Shown here: piece after piece, positions 58,136-64,000 of the stretch
How the letters are laid out: each line of letters starts with the position of its first letter
Position numbering within the stretch: the first letter of the stretch is position 1
Virus record (IMG/VR): IMGVR_UViG_3300027908_000020
Span: 62,001 to 126,000 of that record
Origin: a virus
DNA length: 64,000 nt
Reading direction: 5' to 3' (one strand)
Made by a program: the position numbers and the translations under genes
Notes under the pieces: generated by a model
Databases searched by the model: none
Seen by the model: only the letters and a program-made list of their open reading frames with translations
What the model was told of the DNA's origin: nothing

Positions 58136-58759
58136 ATGCCCCCAGAATTCAATAGCCCAAGTTTTAGACGAAACGTTGCAACACAACAAGGACAACTCAG
58201 AGAGTTCACTGTTGGTACGCCGGAAGAAATTGCCCAGAGTCATGTTCAGCAGGCTCATGTACCTCAACGCGAGATGACTGCCGAAGAGCTAGATGCTCTA
58301 GAACGTAGCGTTAAAGAAGCAAGAAAAGAAAAACTCTCCAATATGGAGAAGATTAGTGACCCAGCTAAAAGACGTATTGAAATTTTAGCTAATATAGGTC
58401 GCATCACAAAAGATGTTGTACTTGACGGATTCACATTTTCTTTGAGGACACTTAAATCAAAAGAAACAAGAGACGCCGCACTACAATCATTTAAGGTAGA
58501 TACAAATTTAGAGTTAAGTTTTGAATCGCGCAGGCATCAGCTTGCGCGTTCTATTTTTAAGATTGATGGTCACGAGGTGGCATACATACTCGGTGATGAT
58601 AGCGTGGAAACAAAATTAAAGTTTTTAGATGAGCTGGAAGAAAGTGTAGTTCTCAAGCTGTTTGATGAGTTTTCTACATTGAAAACCGAAGCTAATTCAA
58701 AATTTAGTATCAATTCCGAAACTGAAGCAAAGGAGGTTGCTGAGGACCTAAAAAAATAG
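58136..58759 (+). CDS. Tail assembly chaperone, short form
   Basis: 207-residue, mostly helical and charged protein: EEIAQSHVQQAHVPQREMTA, a middle beta segment (DVVLDGFTFSLRTLKSKET), and an acidic C-terminus ending EVAEDLKK. It stands between tube and tape measure, where the gpG-type chaperone is found. The last codons CTA AAA AAA TAG carry the -1 slippery site, and a fraction of ribosomes should continue into the downstream frame to make the long form. Confidence 0.85.
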   Translation: MPPEFNSPSFRRNVATQQGQLREFTVGTPEEIAQSHVQQAHVPQREMTAEELDALERSVKEARKEKLSNMEKISDPAKRRIEILANIGRITKDVVLDGFTFSLRTLKSKETRDAALQSFKVDTNLELSFESRRHQLARSIFKIDGHEVAYILGDDSVETKLKFLDELEESVVLKLFDEFSTLKTEANSKFSINSETEAKEVAEDLKK

Positions 58760-58786
58760 TAAGGGAGCCTGATCACAGGTTCCTTT
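58731..58786 (+). promoter_or_regulatory. Programmed -1 frameshift signal, complete
   Basis: Three elements are in place. An SD-like stimulator AGGAGG (58731-58736) lies 13 bases upstream. The slippery heptamer A AAA AAA is at 58750-58756. Four bases later an 11-bp stem (58761-58771 with 58776-58786, two G-U pairs, 4-base loop) begins. The zero-frame stop TAG (58757-58759) directly follows the heptamer. Confidence 0.85.
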
Positions 58787-59112
58787 GGTTTTTGTGTAAG
58801 ACTTTTGGTAAGATGCCTGACGATCCAGACATAGAAGACATGGATCCGGTAATGAAAGCTTGGATGTTTTACAGTTGGATAGAAGACTATAATGATGAAT
58901 TTAAGTTATTAGAAAATCAAGGTTATCTAATAGGATCTTTCATAAATCCAGAAGCAGTTAAGAGAGCTATGGGCAACGGTATGGAAGTCCACGCCTCAGA
59001 TGAAAAAGAATTTGAGGATACACTCAAGAAGATTCGTGAAGGCAGTAAGAAAGATCAGGAAAAAGCTGCTAATACATCAAAACGAAGACGTAAGCGTAAA
59101 ATTCAAGGATGA
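58756..59112 (+). CDS. Tail assembly chaperone, -1 frame extension (long form)
   Basis: After slippage at 58750-58756 the -1 frame reads IVREPDHRFLWFLCKTFGKM and continues for 118 residues to TGA 59110-59112, giving a fusion of about 325 residues. The frame is closed upstream at TGA 58741, and the first ATG in it is 58813, so independent translation would lose the conserved start of the domain. Pattern FLWFLCKTFGKMPDDPDIED and KAWMFYSWIEDYN match gpT-type domains. The C-terminus is basic. The fusion, made at low level, chaperones the tape-measure protein during tail assembly. Confidence 0.85.
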   Translation: MVREPDHRFLWFLCKTFGKMPDDPDIEDMDPVMKAWMFYSWIEDYNDEFKLLENQGYLIGSFINPEAVKRAMGNGMEVHASDEKEFEDTLKKIREGSKKDQEKAANTSKRRRKRKIQG

Positions 59113-59115
59113 TAA

Positions 59116-61245
59116 ATGGCGGATGGAAAAGATCAGATTGATGCAGCAGCACAAAGTGCCAGCGCCTTGGCTGACATTCTAAAGGGCGTTGATACGCAGA
59201 TTGCTGGTCTAATTGGTAGTTTAACCAAGACAGGTGATGTAGCCAAAACCAATTTTACCAGCGCAGCTGAAGGTGCTAACATGCTTAAAATAGCATTAGG
59301 CCAAATGCCTCAGGAACTGGAAAACTGGGATAGGCAAATGAGCGACACTGGTGCAGGTGTTTCAAAATTTATTGATACTGCAATAGATGAGTTCACCAGA
59401 TTTGGTAGGTTTTTTCTTGGGAAAAATATGTTTGAGTCCTTTGGTAAAGATGCTAAAGATCAGTTCCAAACCATTGGCGATAGTGTTAGCGGTGTAACCG
59501 ATGTATTAGGAAAACTCCGTGTACCAGCAACTGCAATTAATCTTATTGAGACGTTATCAAAGACAGCAGAAGGCGGACAAAAGGCAGAAGCTGGATTTTA
59601 TGCCATGCTTGCAGCATCTGGTCAATTAGAGCTAGCATTTGATAAAGATACTGGCGCACTTAAAGATCTAAATGCTATGGCATCAAACTATACCGATAGA
59701 CTTACTAAAGTCGCGGACGCTACAAACTTTAGCGTAAAACAAGTTATAGACTTTGCTAATAACCTAGGTAAAATTCCTGGTGTCATGGATGGTACTATAA
59801 TGGCTGGCAGCGAGCTTGGTGATCAGCTTGACTCAACGACAGCAGCATTAAGATTAATGACGGGCACTGGGCAACAAGCATCCGACATAATTGCAGAGTT
59901 CACAAGGGCGCAACAAGATCTTGGAAATGCAACAGGTGAAGTGACGGACAGCAGTCAAAAAGCAGCTAATTTTATTTCAGCAATGGCTCAAGTAAGCAAG
60001 GGCGCAAATCTCAGTTTTAGTGATGCTAGGGGTTATCTGGAAGGTGTTGCGGAACAATTCAAATTTGTTGGTGATAACACTGATTCAGCAGCAAAAGTAA
60101 TGGATTCATTCTCTCGTGCATTGAGAGATACAGGGCTTACAGCAAAAGCTTCTTCCGAAGTTGTTTCAGATATGGTTAAACAAGTTGCTAACCTTAATCT
60201 TGGAACCAAAGCTTTTATTTCTCTTCGTAGCGGTGGACCCGGTGGATTGCAGGGAGCTTTTAGGTTTGAAGAGTTGCTACGTCAAGGTAGGCTTGACGAA
60301 GTTGTGAATCAAATGCAGAGAGCGTTTAGACAACAGGCTGGTGGTAGAATATACAGTTTAGAAGAAGCTTCTGCAAGCCCACAGGCAGCTGCACAATTTG
60401 CAAGACAAAGAGCCCTCCTGCAAAGCGGAGTATTTGGTATTGGTAAGGGTGCTTCGGATGATCAAGCCACAAGAATTTTAGAAGCTATAAAATCTGGAAA
60501 TGTTAATGTACTGAAAGATGAAATCAAAACTGGTCAAGCTGCAATTAAGGATGTAACTGAAAAGGGATCTGAAATTCAAGCAAGAAACAACACTATTCTA
60601 AATCAAATGTCTCGAAATGTTGAACGGACTGCCATCTCTGCCGAACTAACAGCAGCTGCCGAAGTTAAAAGATCATTTGGCACTGATGTAAATTCTAAAC
60701 TTGTAGATAGTGTAAGAAAACAAATGGACGAAGCAACAGTAAATGCTCGTGAAGCAGTTGGAGCTGAGACTACGCCGGACACCGCTGAAAATGAAAATGC
60801 AAGACTGCAAGTTCATGCCGAAACATTCAAACAGGCTGGCAAAGATGTTTTAACAGGAGTTAAAACGCTTGGAGAGCATGTGATTAATGCTGCAAAGCAG
60901 CCACCTGGTGCAGCATTCCGCGGACCAAGAATAGAATCAGCTTCGCCACTTCCTATGCCAACAATACCAATGGCACCAGGCCCTCGGCCGGATATAAGAG
61001 CGTTGACTGCTGGGGCCTCCACAACCGAACATCAGGAAAGGCAACAGCAGACAGTTAGAACTGCCAGAGAGGCAGCTGAAGAGCAGAAACGTCAGCATCA
61101 ACAGCATCCACCACAGAATGTGAAACTAGAAATAGAAGTAACAGCTCCAAATGGATATGGGGTAAATGTTAAATCAGACAATACCGCAGCAGTTATCAAT
61201 AGAAAGGCTATGAACCCAGTAGCCCCAGGAGATACAGGAAACTAA
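59116..61245 (+). CDS. Tape-measure protein, 709 residues
   Basis: ATG 59116 follows the chaperone stop after a TAA. The product is a long helical, Ala/Gln/Thr-rich protein (VGDNTDSAAKVMDSFSRALR, IKTGQAAIKDVTEKGSEIQA) with no signal or enzyme motif and a Pro-rich C-terminal region (SPLPMPTIPMAPGPRPD). Position right after the frameshifted chaperones identifies it as the tape measure. The length would suit a fairly short tail, on the usual ~1.5 angstrom per residue rule for the helical part. Confidence 0.75.
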   Translation: MADGKDQIDAAAQSASALADILKGVDTQIAGLIGSLTKTGDVAKTNFTSAAEGANMLKIALGQMPQELENWDRQMSDTGAGVSKFIDTAIDEFTRFGRFFLGKNMFESFGKDAKDQFQTIGDSVSGVTDVLGKLRVPATAINLIETLSKTAEGGQKAEAGFYAMLAASGQLELAFDKDTGALKDLNAMASNYTDRLTKVADATNFSVKQVIDFANNLGKIPGVMDGTIMAGSELGDQLDSTTAALRLMTGTGQQASDIIAEFTRAQQDLGNATGEVTDSSQKAANFISAMAQVSKGANLSFSDARGYLEGVAEQFKFVGDNTDSAAKVMDSFSRALRDTGLTAKASSEVVSDMVKQVANLNLGTKAFISLRSGGPGGLQGAFRFEELLRQGRLDEVVNQMQRAFRQQAGGRIYSLEEASASPQAAAQFARQRALLQSGVFGIGKGASDDQATRILEAIKSGNVNVLKDEIKTGQAAIKDVTEKGSEIQARNNTILNQMSRNVERTAISAELTAAAEVKRSFGTDVNSKLVDSVRKQMDEATVNAREAVGAETTPDTAENENARLQVHAETFKQAGKDVLTGVKTLGEHVINAAKQPPGAAFRGPRIESASPLPMPTIPMAPGPRPDIRALTAGASTTEHQERQQQTVRTAREAAEEQKRQHQQHPPQNVKLEIEVTAPNGYGVNVKSDNTAAVINRKAMNPVAPGDTGN

Positions 61246-61246
61246 C

Positions 61247-62095
61247 ATGACATCTTTACTCAATGGTGTAGGACAATCAGTTGGAAGTCTAGGCAATCAA
61301 GCATCCGGGCCGCTTGACCAAGCTGTAAATTCGATATCAAATATTGGGGAGCAGCTGGGAATTCTGCCTTTTAGCCCATCAAACAGCGGCGAAGGATTGC
61401 CATCTAGCGATGTTCAGCCGCTGCAGCCTAGTACAACACAAAGAAACATAGTTAATTGGTTTGTTCCTGAAGTTGGAATCATTAATATGTATGTTAATCC
61501 ACAAGCTATTGAATATTCTTTTAAGAAGCTTATAACACCTCAAAGAACAAAAGGTGGGTATATCATACAATACTGGGGCGAAGAACTTACAACTCTTAAC
61601 ATAAGAGGGCATACCGGCGGTTCCGGTGTTGAAGGACTAAATGTTCTATATGAAATATATAGAGCAGAACAGCTTTTGTTTGATCCAATTGCATTAACAA
61701 TGGCATCAGCAAATTCTCTGTCTGGAGTCAACAGTTTAGTAAATAGTGTACTAGGAAATGCTGGAGGACTAGGATCTGTCCTGCAAAACGCAACACAGGG
61801 CGTTCTTGGGCTTAATCCATTAAGTCAATCGATTGTGCCAACAAACATCCCATCGCTTGCCTCAATAGCAATGGGTATAGAAATGTACTATACAGGATGG
61901 GTATTTCACGGATACTTTACGAACTTTTCTTTCACTGAGAGCGCTGATCGTTTAGGCCTATTTGATTATAACATAGGTTTTACTGTTACGCAAAAGAGGG
62001 GATACAGAACAAATTCACTTCCTTGGCAGCGTAGTGCAATTAGCGGGCCAAGCAATAATAGTCCTGGTGGAACTCCTTTGAGTTTCCGTGGGTAA
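61247..62095 (+). CDS. Baseplate/tail protein, 282 residues
   Basis: ATG 61247 lies one base after the tape-measure stop. After a Ser/Gly/Asn-rich N-terminus (to about 60) a folded region reads MYVNPQAIEYSFKKLITPQR, TKGGYIIQYWGEELTTLNIR and GLNVLYEIYRAEQLLFDPIA, with a beta-rich C-terminus (FHGYFTNFSFTESADRLGLF). The order of WGEEL, IRGHTG and GIEMYYTGWVFHGY strands resembles small baseplate hub-associated proteins of contractile tails. Exact role inferred. Confidence 0.6.
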   Translation: MTSLLNGVGQSVGSLGNQASGPLDQAVNSISNIGEQLGILPFSPSNSGEGLPSSDVQPLQPSTTQRNIVNWFVPEVGIINMYVNPQAIEYSFKKLITPQRTKGGYIIQYWGEELTTLNIRGHTGGSGVEGLNVLYEIYRAEQLLFDPIALTMASANSLSGVNSLVNSVLGNAGGLGSVLQNATQGVLGLNPLSQSIVPTNIPSLASIAMGIEMYYTGWVFHGYFTNFSFTESADRLGLFDYNIGFTVTQKRGYRTNSLPWQRSAISGPSNNSPGGTPLSFRG

Positions 62096-62107
62096 TAAAG
62101 GTGATGT

Positions 62108-64000
62108 ATGGGCGCAAGTAATCCACTATATTCTTTTGGGCAAGTTCTCAGTCAGCAATTTAATATAGGAAGTCAGAATTCTGTTAGCCAAGGTCTGTCC
62201 TCTAGTGGCATTGGTCCAAATTACGGTGGCCTAGGTGGATTTGCAGACCAGACCTTTCAAATGAATGCTGACAGATCGTATGTGGAGGATGGTTGGTTCA
62301 CGACTAGTTTGTATAACCCTACTCCAAAAACTCTAGACGTTCTTATGCAAGATCCAGATGTTACGGTATTTGTTAAAAAACGTGCGTTTGCATCACTTGC
62401 AGAGAATTTTAGACCCGATCTGATGGACCAGAATGAAGCATTATTTTTGTACGCTACAAAAGTTTTATTTCAAAATAAATGCGACCAAATTTCAACCTTT
62501 GAAAAGCTAACTAAATTATCAAAAGTTGCTACGGAAACAGGTAGACTAGATTCATACCTATTACCAATTTTATTCTCGTTAACAGATAGTTTATCTGCAC
62601 TACCAACTGGTGGGTTATCTGGAGCTTTCGTATCTGCACTATCTGGATTCTCACAAATAGTAAATCAAGTGAGACAAATTGTTAACTTGTCACTAACTAA
62701 TGAGACAACTACCTGGATCACAAATGTTCAAAATAGCTTCGTTCCAACAGCAGCTGCTGGTACGGGTGTTATTGAATTAACAAATATAATGTCGCTCAGC
62801 ACAACTACTAGTTTAAGATTTGGGCAGGGTAGCTTTAATATGAGCTTATCTGATCCATATGAGCTAATGCTTATAACAAATGATGATATAGAACAAGCTA
62901 TTTATGATGCTACCAATACATCAGCAAATAATAATTTTTTCACGCTGGCAGCTTCAACACTAGATGATACGATTGCTTTAAACAAACAAACCTTAAATCA
63001 ACTTCGCGCTGCCCGCAACGTTAGTCCAATTACATTTATAGTTACAGCTGGACCATTCAACGGTGGACCACAATCAATTATCGCTGTAATAGAGAGTGCA
63101 GGAGAACAAGTAAGATTTACCGGATCTATTACCGGAGTAACACTAGATCCATCAGCAACACAAGGCAGCCCCCAGCTTGGTGAGCAGGGTCTTGCACCAA
63201 ATGAAGTTGGTATATTCAGCAGCATAATCGAACAGACATTAAGTCAGGCCTCGATAGCGCAAAATGCGCGTCTACTGTCTAGTACGTTCCAATCAAGTTC
63301 CGCGGTTAGGTATACAAGAAAAAAGCTACGTTTGCATTACGCAAATAAGCTTATAATCCAGCCAATGGATACAGTACATATATACATAGGATCAAAAAAG
63401 AAGATAGACACTGGTGTCTCTAGTGCACTACAAGATTCATTTAATTACAATGGATTTATGCAATCTACATTGGATTTAGCATCAAGTATTCAAGAATCAT
63501 TAAATGCACTTAATGGAAATTATTCAATAGAAAAAGATGCATTTGTTGGTCCAGAATTTCCTACATGGCTATGGACATGTTTTAGAAATTGGTTCTTATC
63601 TGAGCCAGATGGATGCCACGTTTTTGCAGGTATAGTAGATACGGCAAATTCTCACTATAGTAATGGACAGTTTACTGTGGCCGCGTCTGGCTCCGATAGT
63701 GCAGGATACTTTAAGTACGGTATAGTTAATATCAAGCCATCTATTGATGTATTTAACGGACCGCTATATGATCCAATGACGCCGTTTGATATCAAATTTG
63801 ATGCAGTTACAGGGTTTCAAAAAGAAGTTACACCAAAGCTGCTATCAGAAAATGTTGAACTTTTCACATCAGCATTCATTAGAAATAAGAATGGGCCAAA
63901 TGCAGGCGCTCCAGCAACAGCATCAAGTTATTTCGTAGCTGATATTGAAAATTTTACGAACTCAAATGTAAACAAAATTTTCTACGATCCAGATGGAATG
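62108..64000 (+). CDS. Large baseplate-type protein, C-terminus outside the window (partial)
   Basis: AAAGGTG precedes ATG 62108. The frame stays open for 631 codons to the window end. N-terminus SNPLYSFGQVLSQQFNIG is low complexity. Later parts have DPDVTVFVKKRAFASLAENF, KLIIQPMDTVHIYIGSKKK and FPTWLWTCFRNWFLSEPDGC. The segment IIQPMDTVHIYIG is typical of a domain in baseplate hub or wedge proteins. Position behind the tape measure agrees. The rest of the gene lies beyond 64000. Confidence 0.65.
   Translation, partial: MGASNPLYSFGQVLSQQFNIGSQNSVSQGLSSSGIGPNYGGLGGFADQTFQMNADRSYVEDGWFTTSLYNPTPKTLDVLMQDPDVTVFVKKRAFASLAENFRPDLMDQNEALFLYATKVLFQNKCDQISTFEKLTKLSKVATETGRLDSYLLPILFSLTDSLSALPTGGLSGAFVSALSGFSQIVNQVRQIVNLSLTNETTTWITNVQNSFVPTAAAGTGVIELTNIMSLSTTTSLRFGQGSFNMSLSDPYELMLITNDDIEQAIYDATNTSANNNFFTLAASTLDDTIALNKQTLNQLRAARNVSPITFIVTAGPFNGGPQSIIAVIESAGEQVRFTGSITGVTLDPSATQGSPQLGEQGLAPNEVGIFSSIIEQTLSQASIAQNARLLSSTFQSSSAVRYTRKKLRLHYANKLIIQPMDTVHIYIGSKKKIDTGVSSALQDSFNYNGFMQSTLDLASSIQESLNALNGNYSIEKDAFVGPEFPTWLWTCFRNWFLSEPDGCHVFAGIVDTANSHYSNGQFTVAASGSDSAGYFKYGIVNIKPSIDVFNGPLYDPMTPFDIKFDAVTGFQKEVTPKLLSENVELFTSAFIRNKNGPNAGAPATASSYFVADIENFTNSNVNKIFYDPDGM

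Noticed and set aside
1-64000. tRNA genes, CRISPR arrays, integrase or attachment sites
   Set aside because: Gaps were read for cloverleaf arms and regular spaced repeats; none seen. Short gaps and AT-rich hairpins account for what is there.

Overview
This window is the virion-morphogenesis region of a large tailed bacteriophage with a contractile tail (myovirus layout). The evidence is an HK97-type major capsid protein, a long tail sheath, a tail tube, a frameshifted tail-assembly-chaperone pair, a tape-measure protein and large beta-helix fibres, most of them on the + strand. The DNA is AT-rich. Several promoters fit the bacterial sigma70 consensus (TTGACA / TATAAT-like), so the host is a bacterium; I cannot name it. 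The size of the virion module and of its proteins suggests a jumbo-class phage. I saw no tRNA, CRISPR array, integrase or replication gene.

Layout. 1-6007: end of an upstream gene, an HNH endonuclease, then a tightly overlapping operon (coiled-coil virion protein with a possible -1 frameshift extension, lytic-transglycosylase-like protein, two unknowns, a protein-tyrosine/dual-specificity phosphatase). 6000-13289: GIY-YIG endonuclease, a helical protein, a small basic protein, a 1276-residue candidate prohead protease/scaffold, and two Cys/Lys-rich proteins, one with three CxCxxC repeats. 13447-24137: virion proteins and the major capsid protein, interrupted by one GIY-YIG and two HNH genes. 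24210-36247: accessory zone with LAGLIDADG, GIY-YIG and HNH endonucleases, a LamG-like protein, a patatin-like phospholipase, a tandem paralogue pair, a cold-shock protein, minus-strand unknowns and a 2H phosphoesterase. 36371-46302: HExxH protein, a 1063-residue unknown, an intein-split tail protein, a beta-helix protein and a small membrane protein. 46359-64000: giant fibre, tail completion, sheath, tube, chaperones, tape measure and baseplate-like proteins; the last gene runs off the window.

How it works together. Most + strand genes serve head and tail assembly and probably belong to long late transcripts. Twelve free-standing homing endonuclease genes of three families, plus one intein with its own endonuclease, sit between or inside these genes. 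Some carry their own sigma70-like promoter, and several translation starts are preceded by, or buried in, RNA hairpins. At two endonuclease genes the predicted transcription start falls inside the hairpin, so read-through transcripts would be folded and the gene's own transcript would not. A hairpin of the same kind also sits before the tail chaperone.

The most unusual items are: a second candidate -1 frameshift (A AAA AAG at 2199) feeding an ORF with no start codon; an intein combining an AP2-like DNA-binding domain with LAGLIDADG motifs at a conserved Cys motif; a LAGLIDADG protein duplicated in tandem with a catalytically dead second half; an endonuclease fused in frame to a phage protein; and the triple Cys-repeat protein beside the capsid genes.
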